Program-made: the position numbers and the translations under genes | Origin: Avena insularis | Taxonomy: Eukaryota; Streptophyta; Magnoliopsida; Poales; Poaceae | Direction: 5' to 3' | DNA length: 64,000 nt | NCBI GenBank assembly: GCA_023614405.1 | Contig: CM042691.1 | Location: forward strand, 176,858,927-176,922,926 | The notes under the pieces: model-generated | Told to the model about the DNA's origin: nothing | Seen by the model: the letters and a program-made list of their open reading frames with translations, nothing else | The model's database searches: none | Part shown: positions 36,509 through 48,222 of the stretch, piece by piece | How positions within the stretch are numbered: position 1 is the first letter of the stretch | Layout of the letters: each line of letters opens with the position of its first letter

Positions 36509-37189
36509 CTGTTTGGGTTGGATTGGGATTAGAATAGGCAAAATATTTCTAAGGGAATAATCCTAATCACACACATCACAATTTTCACAAGCAATGTGCA
36601 AGCAATCACAAACAAACATTCCACCCAAACAACAAGTTTCAAACACATGTTTAGGCAACAAAATATTTTTGTTACACCACATAAGTTGGTGGGTTTGACT
36701 TAGACTAAATATGGTGGTCCATCTATATGGTTCACTTGAAATCTTTCCATCCTTCTTAGTTGATTCTTCATGAACAAGATCTTTGTATCCTTAGAGAGTT
36801 TCTTGCATCTTGGTCTCAAACTTCAAAGGTGATGATGGTTCCTTCTAAGTTGTGTTTCCTTAGTCTTCAAGTCTTGGGTAACATTTCTTGTCCCACTTGT
36901 AGTCCTTAGTGATATCCTAGGTTGAAAAATGTTGAAGATGTTGAAGTCATTAGAGTTGAAGATGTTGAAGTCATTAGAGTTGATGAAGTCCTTTGCTCAT
37001 GATGAAGTCTTTGGCCATGGGTAGGCTTTATCCATCAAGTTGAAATATAAGAGATGTAGAGTCAAAGCCAAATTGGTTGAGGAAAGAGTTTACAAGATTG
37101 TTTGTAAATAAGTTTTGGAACAAATACAACTCCTATTTTTCTAAGGGGTTTGTCCAATCCTAGGTTTACAATCCTACAGGCAACACAAT
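36509..37189 (-). other. Leader region of the nested element
   Basis: About 680 bases between primer site and zinc-knuckle ORF. It has no supported gene. A short direct repeat ('gttgaagatgttgaagtcattaga' type, near 36940-36985) is visible. Confidence 0.6.
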
Positions 37190-37201
37190 GCTCTGATACC
37201 A
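37190..37201 (-). other. Primer binding site (initiator tRNA-Met)
   Basis: Minus strand TGGTATCAGAGC, two bases from the 5' LTR at 37204. Confidence 0.92.
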
Positions 37202-37203
37202 TC

Positions 37204-40200
37204 TGTAAGGTTCCCAACCTTTAATAAGGTAGATATCTCTGTGTTTACAATGCTAGTCCCTGGATCAATAGCTAGCATCCACAGTTAAGATGTAATATCA
37301 AGAAACAAAGGTTATAATACAACTTTATAACTAGGAATAAAGTAATTTATTACATCTTACATAGCTCATTTGGCTATCTCATTACAATGCAGCAGAATAT
37401 AACAATAGCATGGGGTCCTTCATCTTCAAAGTGCCACAGGCAGACATGTAGGTTGTAGACTTGTAATCCTAATCATTAAACTTCACTAATATCAAACAGA
37501 ACCTGCAACATAACAAGTTACAGCCACAAGGGTCAATACATTTGAATTGTATTGGCAAGTGATACTATGGTAGTATAGTGGAGTCTATCATCTATATGCA
37601 TTTGGCTAAGTGGAGTTTAGGCTTGCTTTGCTCAAAATAGATTTTCCTTTATCATTTGAAAAACACTAAGTTTTTGGGTGACAAAAATAATTTTCCCAAG
37701 GCATCTCCCAATAGAAATTGGTGATCCTTCAACCCTTGTTCCACCACAAGTTTTTAACTTAGAAATTGGGATGATGAGATTCTTGATAGCTTCCATGTCT
37801 TGATGCTCAAATTGTCCTTTGCCAGGGACATGGCTAAGTACTTAGATTTTACACTCTGCAGAGGTGGTGCACTTCCCCACAAGACTTGGTTAGACCAGAA
37901 TGGACGCGTTCCAACCTATCAAACCCCTACCACCAACTGTCCATTTGGCTAAGTTATTGCAACCTATATGATCCAGGCAGAGCCCATAATGCCAAGTGGC
38001 TGCACTTGAAGCTTCTCAACATTTGACATCTCAAATCTCTTTGTTCCTGGGTGGCTTTCCACAAGTGTGATACACAAGGTTCACCAGTCCCCTGGCCTTG
38101 TGTAACCACTCAACGCAAACCATTCCTTCCATTCCACCCAGGTGATTCATTCACTTAGTTGTTTTATTAAACAAAACACAAGTCCTCAGACTTAGAAATT
38201 TTCCATAGAATGAATATATATTCCACCCTTGTTTTCTATTAGCTAAGCTAAGCATGATAGTAGTAGAAATCTTAACTTAGGAAATTTCTACTAAGGTTTC
38301 ATCTACTAGGATTTCCCATGGTATAGTTTACACTTAGCAAAATTCCATGCAAGTCCTACTTAGAAATATCACTAATGCATAGTGAAAATAATGGGACAAA
38401 AGTATGAAGCATCACTTGCCTTTTTGGTAGGGAGTATAAGTTCACTCCTTGATCTTTGCAATGTTCACACACTTCAAGTCACTATAATTCAATCAAGCAA
38501 ACAATATTTCAATCTACCATTCAAGCAATTCATCACATAAAATGATAAAAACAAAGCAATGCATGCAAGCATGCTAAATATTGTTTTATTTGTAAAAGTG
38601 GTTTCTAATAGGTTATAAACATTTGGAAACACCTATTGGCCATTTTATAAAGTGGCAAAACCATTTGCAAAAGTTTTTACTTCATAAACCATTTTTAAAC
38701 CAAGTCATTATTTCATGTGGTGAAGAAATGCTTTTATTAAGGCAACATTCTATAGGGTTCACAAAATACGTTTTCAAACCATAAAACTTGGTGTTTAGGG
38801 TCAGAGAGTTTATTTTCCAAAACATTTCCCAAAGGTTTTCTTCCAAAACCATTTTTAATGATTAAACCATATTTTTATTTGACTAGAAATGATTTAAATC
38901 AAGAGTTTATTCTTTTGCTTCACCAAATACATTTTTGAAACCATCAATTGATTTCTAGGGTCAGTAGGTTCAAAACAAATCATTTGCCAAAGATTTTATC
39001 CACAAAATCATTTTAGAACAATTTCTATATTCTAAACATGCATACATAAGTTTCTGTAAAAAGAAAAATTTAACAGAAGCAATTTTCTAAACAAAGTGCA
39101 TGGTTGGCTAGGTCTTGTTTTTCTGAATCCATTGATATAAAGTTTGCAAAATTTGGACCTGTAGATTAAAAGTTATAGATTTTACAAAATCTAGCATCTA
39201 ATAGATCAAATCTGTTTTAATTCAAACGAACAGAGCCACGTGGCGTGTTCTAATTCGTCGGTACCGGTTCACGTGGATCAGCAACGTGAGGCGTTGGATC
39301 AAGTTACATCGCACGGCACAGATAGCGTACCCCTTCGGCGTTAAGTGACTCTATCGCGTCACTACGATCTGGATCGGACGGCTCCTATTGCCTTGCCAAG
39401 AACTGGCGGCGCGACGATGGTGGCGCGCGGCGGCGGCGCTCTGCTAGCGGTGCTACGGTGGCTACAGGAAGCGAGAGGAGTGGGGGAGATGCTTACCAGA
39501 TTTGCAGAGTCGCGGTGATGCTCAAGGTGCTCGCGAGAGTGCAAGGGGCGCACGGGGGTGATCGGAATCGCTCACCGGAGTTCTTGCTGGCGTCGGGTAC
39601 GGTCAGACGTCGATGGAGGCGAGGCTACAGCGCACGAGAAGGCAAGATAACAGTGGCATTAGATGCGTAGAGGATTAGGGAGTACGGGAGTTTCATAGAG
39701 AAGGGGCGGCGCGGTCGGATTCTTACTAGGGACTTCACCGGAGTGGTGGTAGTCGACGGTGGTGTTCTGTGGTTGTCCTTGCCGACGTTGTCGTTCAAGC
39801 GCGAGCAAGCGGAGGCTACTGGAGATGCACAGGGGTCTGGGGAACACGCCCGTGTGGTCAAGGGGGCGAGGGGCGGTGAGGTGTGGTCATAATTGGAGGT
39901 GGTGCTCGCCGGAGTCAGTGGCGGTGAAGGGTGAAATTCAGCAGCCTGGGGGGCGCGCTAGGGTGAGGCGACGGAGGGGAATGAGAAGGTGTGGTCGTAG
40001 GGGCGTTTAATGGCGTGGTTACTGCGTATTAACGCGAGGAAACAGCGACAGAACGGCCGAGGAGGAATGAGGGGCGTGGTCGTCGCGGGGAGGAAGAAGG
40101 TGAGGTGGCAGTGGGGTCCTTTCGTCAGCGAGGAGAGACAGGGGATGTGGGGTCCGCGCGTCATTGACTCTGTGGGTTCTGTCTCTAGTGGAAAACGGTT

Positions 40201-41561
40201 CGTTCGGGTGAGAGGGTAAGATGGGCTTGCTGGGCCTTGTTGGGCTCGCTGGCTGGGTCGAGTCTGTTTACATTTTTTTTGTCCTGTTTGTTTTTCTTTT
40301 TCCATTTCTTTTTATTCTGTTTTGGTTTTGTTTAATTAATTCAAACACTCATTTGAATTCAAACCTTTGCCAAAGTTATTTAGGTTTAAATACTGATTAG
40401 TAGTACATTCTGATGTAAATTTTGGAATAAAAATTTTATTCCTTTTTGGGTCTTCTAATTATTAAAGTAGGTCCTTGTATTAAATCAAATAGGTTTTAAT
40501 AATATTTCAAACACCATTTAAATTCTTTAAACTTTCCAAATATTTTCAGTAGGTTTTTATTTGATTGTTTGGGTGTCAAATAATTCATCTTGAATTATTT
40601 GGAAAGTTTTTACTATGATTCATAATCATTTAAAATGGGTATTTGTTTTATTTCCAATGATATTAAATATATTTTTAATTCCCTAAAGTTTATTTGGAAG
40701 ATTTCTTTAATCTTATTTAAGTTGGATTAAACCACTTTTATTTCATTTGGGTAAATTCCAAAATACTACTTCTCATGAATTTTATAATTATTCTTATTAA
40801 AGATTTGTCTTTATTAAAATAGGGATAGAATGGTTAATGCCATTTTATTTTATTTTGGAAATTCTTTATCCTTTTATTTTATTTGATTTGGATTATATTC
40901 ATTCCATTTGCTTAATGGATTAGGCCAAGATTTATTTGGTCTTTCAATATTCTTTATTTAATATTTTTATCTTTGTCTTATAAAATCCATATCTTTTTAT
41001 TTAGAGATCCAAACTTGATGATTCCAATTTGAAAATCTTATTTGAGATTTATTTATCCTTTTAAATATCTTTAGGATTATTTTCTCACCATTTGGTATGG
41101 ATTTTAGATAAGTGCTTTATTAGCTTTGGAAATTACTTTTCCCTATTTTATTAAATTCATAAGATTTTATCTATGGCTCCAAATTAAGTGAAACCAATTT
41201 ATATGGCTTTATAATATTTCTATTTGTCATTCTTGATCATTTGTAAATGTTTGTTGACAAATTTTTATATGGATCAAATCCATAGGTTTGGAGATAACTT
41301 GGAAATGATTTTTATTCTATTAGGGTTTAGGGTTTGGATTTATTTTCCAAGTGTTTAAATTTCCAGATGCATTTTATGAGGAATGCATTCTACTTGTTTT
41401 GAATTTAGTTGGATTCAAACATTAACCAAAGTTTGTTCCAGATGGGATTTTACTTTCTATTTAAAAACAAAATGTTTCTTTTCACCCTAAAATTCAACAA
41501 TAATTTATTTTGTTTATTTATTTTTCACATTACAAGATTTGGAAAATCTTGGGATGTGACA
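37204..41561 (-). repeat. 5' LTR (minus orientation) of the nested element, ~4.36 kb
   Basis: Matches 30931-35319. It lacks a segment of about 40 bp present near 31610-31655 in the other copy and keeps ~24 bp missing there. Any promoter should lie in this copy on the minus strand; I could not place a convincing TATA box. Confidence 0.92.
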
Positions 41562-41566
41562 GCTTC
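41562..41566. other. Target site duplication, right copy
   Basis: gcttc, identical to 30926-30930. Confidence 0.93.
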
Positions 41567-42046
41567 ATACTCCGCCATGTTATTCATAGCCTCGAAGTGT
41601 GGATCTGCAGAATGTAGTGTAGCTTCTCCCCAATTGGTGATTGTAGCAGTACACCAGCCCCCGAGCCATTGAGCAGCTTTGATCCGTCAAAGTGCATCAC
41701 CCAATATTCTGGCTCCGGAAATGGGGTCGCATCTGGCATCTCCGTCCAATCTGCGATAAAATCCTCCAAGGCTTGTGACTTGATAGCGTCGCATATCTTG
41801 TAGGTGATCTCGAAGGCGGCAAGTTCAGTGCCCCACTTCGCGACCCTTCATGTAGCGTCGCTGTTGTTGATAATGTCGGACAGTGGAGTCTTTCTCACTA
41901 CTGTGATGGGGTGCTCCTGGAAATAGTGCACCAGCTTCCGAGAAGCAAGGAATACTCCATAAGCTATCTTTTGGTAGTGCGGGTAATGCTGCTTGGACTC
42001 CGTCAAGACCTCGCTTACATAGTAAACTGGTCATTGAACTCCGTGC
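41562..42046 (-). pseudogene. RNase H, N-terminal part
   Basis: Minus strand shows the YWVMHFDGSK catalytic-D segment, GSGAGVLLQSP, and finally MNNMAEYEA where the nested element enters. Upstream is the RT connection region (LASRKLVHYFQEHPITV type) in shifting frames. At least one frameshift separates it from the RT frame. Confidence 0.8.
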
Positions 42047-42904
42047 TCATAGCCTGGTTCCTTCCGCTCTACCACGACGACGATGTTGATTACCCGGTTT
42101 GGTGGCCTCCATGTAAATTAACATGGGCTCTCCAGGCTCGAACGCTGCAAGGATAGGCGCTGAGGAAAGAATCTTCTTGATCTGCTTCAATGCTGCATCT
42201 GCTTTGTCTGTCCACATGAATTTTTTTGCCTTCTTCAGCAACTTGTACAACGGCAGAGCCTTCTCTCCAAGTCGGCTGACGAACCGACTAACTCCTACAA
42301 CACAACCTGTTAGACGTTGTATGTCCTTTAGGCATGCCGGACGGTTTATGTTTAACATGGCCATGATTTTCTCCGGGTTGACCTTGATTCCGCGCTGGGA
42401 AACAATGAAGCCCAACAATTTGCTGGCTGGAACACCGAAGGCGCACTTCTTAGGGTTAAGCATTATGTTGTATTTCCGGAGATTATCAAAGGTTTCTTTT
42501 AAGTCGGAGATTAAGTCGTTTGACTTTTTAGACATCACCGCTATGTCGTCCACATAGGCGTGAACGTTCCGACCAATTTGGTCGTGTAGGCAATGTTGCA
42601 TTGTCTGCTGGTACATAGCACCTGCATTTTTCAGCCCAAAGGGCATCATGACATAGCAAAACGTGCCGTAGGCTGTAGTGAACGAAGTGGCCAATTGGTC
42701 TGACTTCCTCATCTTGATCTGGTGGAATCCTGAGTATGCATAGAGAAAACACAAAAGTTCCGAGCTAGCCGTCGAGTCAATGACTTGGTCAATGCGAGGC
42801 AAAGCAAACGGATCTTTGGGACATGCTTTGTTCAAGCCGGTGTAATCAACGCACATTCTTAATTCTTTGGATCCCTTTTTGGGGACAAGTACAGGATTGG
42901 CCAC
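42047..42904 (-). pseudogene. Gypsy reverse transcriptase with altered catalytic residue
   Basis: A 285-aa open frame covering the RT palm and fingers: LVPKKGSKELRMCVDYTGLN, FGLKNAGAMYQQ, the YVDDIAVMSK active-site loop, and the C-terminal PNNLL/GFIVSQRGI-type region. The motif A aspartate in the usual FLDAYSG is tyrosine here (FLYAYSG, codon TAT), which should abolish polymerisation. The frame goes out of register near 42100, where a short C-terminal tail differs from the family. It belongs to the same polyprotein as protease and integrase. Confidence 0.87.
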
Positions 42905-43531
42905 CCATTGGGTGTGGAGGACTTCTCAGATAAAACTAGCCTTAAGTAACCTAGCTATCTCTTTGCCTATGGCGCGTCTCTTCTCATCTCCAAAGCGTCG
43001 TATAGGTTGTTTCACTAGCCTTAAGTTCCCTAGGTACACCTTTCATGTCGGCAGGTTGCCAGGCAAAGATGTCCCTATTCTCACGGAGGAACTCGAAGAG
43101 CGCGCTTTCCTATTTGGGATCCAGATTCGTCCCAATGGCGGTGGTCTTGGAGCCATTGCCTACCACAAGTTCCACCGGCTTGGTCTCAATGGCGGCTTTG
43201 AATGCTGGGGCGGGGTCAGAAATCTGTTTCTTCGACGCGGGCATCTCTGAGGCATCGACCTTGCTCTGGATCTCCTTGAATTCTTCGCTGTAGAGGACAG
43301 CTTCTGCATAGGCTGCTTCTCCAATCTCACAGTCTCGTGCCATGGTAAGGCTTCCGGATACGATGATGACACCGTTTGGTCCGGTATGTTGAGTTTGTTG
43401 TAGACAAAGCATGGCTTGGCCATGAAGGTTTGGAATATGCCGCGGACGAATATGATGTGGTACACGCTCTTGAAGGGGACCACCTCAAAGGTCATGCGTT
43501 CTTGGCGGTTATTATCATCACCAAAAGGGAC
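42905..43531 (-). pseudogene. Protease-RT linker, frameshifted
   Basis: Minus-strand fragments in more than one frame: a YHIIFVRGIFQTFMAKP-type protease C-terminal segment near 43420-43470, then Ala/Lys-rich linker (43110-43412) before RT. No single open frame spans it. Confidence 0.65.
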
Positions 43532-43970
43532 CTAAAGTGTGATGCACCCAAAGGACCGAGCCTCCTGACCCGGAACTACGCCATGGAAGATGGTGTTGGT
43601 CCGCCTTAGGTTTTCCTCCGTCAAGTTCATATTCTGAAGTGTATCCAGGTACATGATGTTGATGCTGCTTCCACTATCCACCATACATTTGGTGAACTCA
43701 TTGCCGTCAATCAAGGGGTTGATGACCATGGCGTATTGTTTCTCCGTAGGGATGAGGTCTGGGTGATCCTTCCTGTCCCAAGTAATTGGAATCTCCGACC
43801 AGCGCAGGAACTGGGGGTAGAGTATGCATCAGTATCCTCGTGGAGGTCTTCTGTTGTCGGACGGTGGGGGTGCCAAGGAAAGTGTGGAAAACTGCCGCCT
43901 TCTTCTCGAAGGGGTTATTTCCCTTGCCGTCACTCTTGGTGGAGTTCTTGGGATCAACATCCTGGTCCAT
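43532..43970 (-). pseudogene. Retroviral-type aspartic protease of the Gypsy element
   Basis: Minus-strand frame with the catalytic motif VDSGSSINIMY at about 43650-43690, the DTG/DSG triad expected for one half of a dimeric retropepsin, which would process Gag-Pol. The frame upstream (43707-43970) is partly shifted. Confidence 0.8.
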
Positions 43971-46900
43971 GTCACTTGAATCCTTAGAATCCTCCTTCTT
44001 TTTCCCCTTGCCCTTGCCTCACGGTCTGTTCTGTCGACTTTGCTTGTAGCCGGACTCCGAGTCCACGATTGTTGACGAATTTGCAATGGAAATAGGTGTG
44101 TGTGTGTCTTTGCCGATGGCGTCGAGGTGTACGAGGCATGGCATATCGCGGTACTCCTCGTAGGTCTGGGGAACGCGGAGCGCTGCTGAGGTAGTTTCAC
44201 TTCCTCGCTGCTGCACATGACCAGCCCCCCGTCCTCGGCCACGCTGTCCGCCATCACCTCGCCCTACAAAGGTCATGGCGACCATGTCGGAGGCTTGCTT
44301 TTCCTCTGGCGGATTCTTCCACTTTGTGCTATTGTTCCTCTTAGCTTGGGTTGGAATTGCTATTGCCAGCAACGATCCGTGAGCGTCGTCGTCCGCAGCC
44401 GCGAACTCACTAGCCAGCTGGATCATCTGATTGAGGTCGAGCTGATGGTTGTCCTGCAGGCGCTTCAACGTATGTCGGAGCAACGTACCTCTTTCCAACC
44501 CATCATGAAGGCGAACATGGCGGTATGGGAGTGCACACTTGCGCAAGAATTCTTCATGTCCAGCCAGCGGGAGAGGTAGGCGCGAGATGACTCGTCTTTC
44601 TCCTGCACGCACCGCTGTAAGTCGCCAACAGTACAGGGACGCTTGTACGTACCCTCAAAATTCTTGGTGAACGCTTCTTGCATGTCCAACCAATTGCATA
44701 TAGATTTCTCCGGTAATTCATCGATCCATTATCGGGTCGTGCCCGCCAGCATCAATGGGAGGTACTTGACGGCAACATTGGGGTTTCCCCCAGCGATCGC
44801 CACTGCATTGCCATAGTCCTGCAACCATGTAGCTGGCTTGGCGATGCCGTCATAGGGCTTGATTCTCTTGTCAATCCGGAAGCCCCTGGGGTAAGCTGCG
44901 GTCCGTATCACAGGTCCAAAGCAGCGTGGTCCTAGGTATGCTCCATCCCAGGCCTCATGGATCTTGTCTAGACGTGATCTTGCGTCGTATGGCTCTGGGC
45001 TTCTTTTCTTCTTTTATCCATTAGGGGATGGGCTGCGTGAACGACGCGGGCCTCCTCTGCCATGGTGGCTGCTAGGTGGCGACGGAGGCGGATGTGGCGG
45101 TGGGTTAGCTTTCTTGTTGTTACCATCCTGCAACACCTCACGCTTGTCGCGGTTGCTTGTAGGATGCGGAGGGTCATGGCGTGACCTGCTCTTGTTTCCT
45201 CGGCTGCGCTCTCCGTCATGACGGGTCTGCTCCATGTTGGCGCGGATGACGATGCCGTTCTGCCTTGGCGGCGGCATATCCATATGACGGTGAGCCTTGG
45301 TTTCTTCACGATGTCGGGGGAGCGGGGCGGTGGCGATGGGCGACGATGTTGGGCCTTACCTCCATGGTCGGAGGATATGGGGATAGCATCCTTCCTGTTG
45401 CGCGCATCCCTCCGTCTTTGTTCTGACGAACCCGTCTGGGACCCGACATCCTGAGGAGATACATTCCTTGGCGGCTTATGGTGGCTAGACTGGCAGAACG
45501 CTGGGTCAGACTCAAGCCTCTGGGAGGTGGCCTTTTCCTGCTGTTTTACCGCCTTGGCCACAAGGTCATAGACCTTCTCCACTTCTTCGGGTGATCTATC
45601 CGGCTCCAGAAGGGTCTTGGCGACGGTGAGGTTAAGGAGAGGGGTGGGCATCACCTGTCTGCCTTCACTGTCAATGTATGGCTTGGCCTGTGCCGGCTTC
45701 GAGGGAGCCCATCCTAGGTTTCGTCGTACACCAGGATCGTTGATAACGCGAGTCGGAGCTTTCTTAGACTTCTGCTGCTGGAGCAGAGTCTTGTACTCGT
45801 CCTTCATGGCTCTAGTTTTCTCTATTGACTTATGCGCGTTGTCCAGATCTCGATCTAGCTTTGCGCCTTGCTTCGCGATGGCCTGCGCTTCCTCCAGCAG
45901 CTGCTGTCGCTTCTCATCAAGATGAGTTACGTTCCGGATATGAGCTACGGTTAAGGGCTCGACGAGGAGATTGCCGTACATCACTCTATCTGCTGGAGTA
46001 ATTTGGGCAACAACAGACGTGGATGCCGGAGGCGGCATGTTTGCAGTGTTTTTGTTGCTCGGGCCGGTGCCGAGTTCCCGCGGTTGTTGCACTGGGTTGG
46101 GGGGAGGGGGCATGACCTTTGCACGATCTTTGTCGACAGCAATAGGTGGTCCCTTACCCTTGTCCAACGCTGTAGGCGGAGCTCGTCCGGGTTGGTCTTC
46201 TTCCATCATAGCCCCAATGGCGACAAACACCTCTCGGGATGTGATTGCCTTGTTAGCTTGCTCGTCGCGTTGATAATCCTCCTCCATCTCCTGCATAGCT
46301 AAATCTAGCTCGTCCGGGCTGAGGTCTATTTCCTCCGAGTAAGCGCTGATGTCGGCGTAGAGCGCGTCGATCATAGAGTCGGAGGGTGGCGGGGCTTCAT
46401 CAACAATGGGTGATGGCGGGGCAGCGACGTTGATGATGACTGGAGGTGGTGGTGGTGCTGCAGCGATAACGACTAGAGGCGGTGCGGTGGTGCGGCGACG
46501 ACCGCCGGAGGAGGTGGTGGTTGCTAAGGCGGGGGTGCACCGTCAATGAGCATAGGTGTTGTATGGGGTGCCACCTCAGCCTCTATGTAAGTATTGACGG
46601 TGTTCACCATGCTCTTGAAGGTGAGACGTCCCGCGGTCTGCTGCCGCTTTAGCGAATGTCAGAGAAGCGTACCCTGGTCCAGTCCTTCCACAAAGTGATA
46701 CATGGCATCATCATTGAGGTAATGCGCCAGTTCGGCCCGTATACGGAGCCACCTGGCAAGGTAATCGCGGGGGTTTTCGCCCTCTCTCTGAATGCAACGC
46801 GCCAGATCGAAGATGGTTACCACTCCGACAAACTTGGATCTCTGCTGTCCCAACGCACGGAGGAAGCCGGCGGACTTGCAGCGATCTTCCACCGTTAAAT

Positions 46901-46976
46901 CCTGCACAGGGGCAGTTTGGGTGGGCCTTGAATTTTTCCGATCTTTGCTGGCAAACTCCAAGGAGAGATCCGACAT
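43971..46976 (-). pseudogene. gag: Gag of the Gypsy element, with two gag-like domains
   Basis: A long structural polyprotein in several shifted frames. The N-terminal part (46659-46976) has DLARCIQREGENPRDYLARW followed by a DQGTLL segment, a typical retrotransposon gag core. A Pro-rich linker follows (46390-46560), then a 468-codon frame (44968-46374) with a coiled coil near 45780-45960 and basic, Pro-rich stretches. A second gag core follows at 44290-44700 (DLQRCVQEKDESSRAYLSRW...LKRLQ). After that come an Arg/Gly-rich stretch and the start of the protease region. Frame changes are near 45300, 44700 and 44500, and stops occur at the end of both gag cores. The two cores look like a duplication. 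Confidence 0.75.
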
Positions 46977-47264
46977 CGATCCTTCTGCGAACGTGTCCTA
47001 CCCGTAGGCAGTCCGTGCGGGTCTTGATGCTCCTCCGACTCCCAGGAAACTAGTGCCCGAGTCGGTTTTGCCGATGAAGAGGTGGATGTCTCGGATAGGA
47101 ACGATCGAGCACCGCGTAGGTTTCGACTTCGCCGGGATCCCGAACTTGTCGGGAGGGACGATCGGAACGTTGCCGGAGAAGAGAACACGACCGATGGCTA
47201 CGGTTTCACCGATTCCCGCGAAGATCTTGGTCCTCGCCCGATGAAGAGCCTGAAGCGCCTCTTG
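46977..47264 (-). other. Leader between primer site and gag
   Basis: Minus-strand open stretches exist (46998-47441 runs into the LTR), but I see no recognisable domain. The gag start may lie here. Confidence 0.4.
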
Positions 47265-47283
47265 CCCCATGGTGGGCGCCAAC
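47265..47283 (-). other. Primer binding site of the Gypsy element
   Basis: Minus strand TTGGCGCCCACCATGGGGC directly after the 5' LTR. TGGCGCCCACC-type sites are common in grass Tat-group Gypsy elements. I do not assign the tRNA. Confidence 0.8.
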
Positions 47284-47831
47284 TGTTGTGGTATTGTCGA
47301 CGAGTACGCCATGGAGGGGTCCTCACAGTGCGTGTTTAGAGACGTGGGGGAAGGTGGACGGTTGACGGGTACGAGGTAACACAGCTTACCTAGGTTCAGA
47401 TCCCACGACGGTACCAAAATCCTACTCCTGCTATACATCACTATTAGGGCAAATACGCCGAGTTACAGGGATTGGTTCGCTGTGCGAGGTGCGTCGTAGT
47501 CGACCCTAGATTGTCTGAGATTGTGCCCTAAAGGCTCCCATAGGCCCGACTTATATAATCGCCAGGTCCTAGGGTTACAGGTAAAGTCCTTGCTGGACAG
47601 GTTATGGAGTCCTACACTGCCTACAACTAGTCTAGCGTGTCTTGTACTCCAAGGCTCCGGGTACGTCGGTGACTCCTTTGTAGCCTTCCTTTATCCGACA
47701 TGGGCCTCCCTTGTGGATCCATCTAACTGGGCCACCCAGCAGGCCATAGGCCATGCTACTAACTATGGGCCACCCGGGTTATCCGGATAAGAGACATGCT
47801 ACGGGAATAGCCATATAGCATATCCCCAACA
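47284..47831 (-). repeat. 5' LTR of the Gypsy element
   Basis: 548 bp with TGTTG...CAACA ends, paired with 24009-24556. It borders satellite sequence at 47832. Confidence 0.92.
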
Positions 47832-48222
47832 ACATGCGTGTAAATTGCCTCGGGCCCTAGGATACGCTCAATTCTCACACCTCCATTGCAGAATCGTCGG
47901 TTTTCCGGAGTCGGTAAAAGGAAACTCTGGGTTTCTCCATGGAACCCTGGAATCTCTAGCTGCAGAAGTTGCTTAGAATGCTGAGAGGGAGCTAGGTGAC
48001 GGGTTTGGGATCAATCCACATAGTGGATCCACGTTCTGGGCAGTGAGGGGGAGGTCTAGGGTTGAAATCCATGTTAACTCCTACTCGATAGCCATCCGGG
48101 GGGTGCGCCGTTTGCCAAAAGTCCCGGTTTGTCCTGCTTATGATTTTATGTTGGTAGTGGGTGACACGCAGGGGCTACTCGAGCTGGTTTTGTATTTTTC
48201 TTGATTTTTGATGAATTTCCCA
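47832..48222 (+). repeat. Partial satellite monomer, right end of the array
   Basis: Continues the monomer broken by the Gypsy insertion, reading ACATGCGTGTAAATTGCC. It stops matching after GATGAATTTCCCAT. It is more diverged than inner monomers and mixes A-type and B-type positions. Confidence 0.9.

Larger units (their letters stand above)
30931..41561 (-). mobile_element. Large non-autonomous LTR retrotransposon (LARD-like), nested in RNase H
   Basis: 10,631 bp with long LTRs (30931-35319 and 37204-41561) and an interior of only 1,884 bp. It is flanked by a perfect 5-bp duplication, gcttc at 30926-30930 and 41562-41566. LTR ends on the plus strand are TGTAAGG and GATGTGACA. The primer site beside 37204 and the interior ORF show minus-strand orientation. 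No protease, RT, RNase H or integrase is present. The interior encodes a zinc-knuckle protein. The minus-strand start TGTCACATCCCAAG and initiator-Met primer suggest a Gypsy-type parent, but this is inference. It is the youngest insertion in the stack. Confidence 0.92.
24009..47831 (-). mobile_element. Tat/Grande-like Gypsy LTR retrotransposon carrying a nested element
   Basis: Bounded by two 548-bp LTRs (24009-24556 and 47284-47831) with TGTTG...CAACA-type ends. Flanks are gcatg (24004-24008) and acatg (47832-47836), a 5-bp target duplication with one change; both sides are satellite monomer. The primer site and polypurine tract show minus-strand transcription. Order on the minus strand is gag, protease, RT, RNase H, integrase, and then a plus-strand antisense gene before the 3' LTR. 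An antisense gene in this position is characteristic of the Tat/Grande group. Excluding the nested element it is about 13.2 kb. Coding regions carry stops and frameshifts. Confidence 0.9.

Noticed and set aside
43045..46302. Plus-strand open frames opposite gag and protease
   Set aside because: Shadows of the minus-strand coding sequence; no recognisable domain and wrong orientation for the element.
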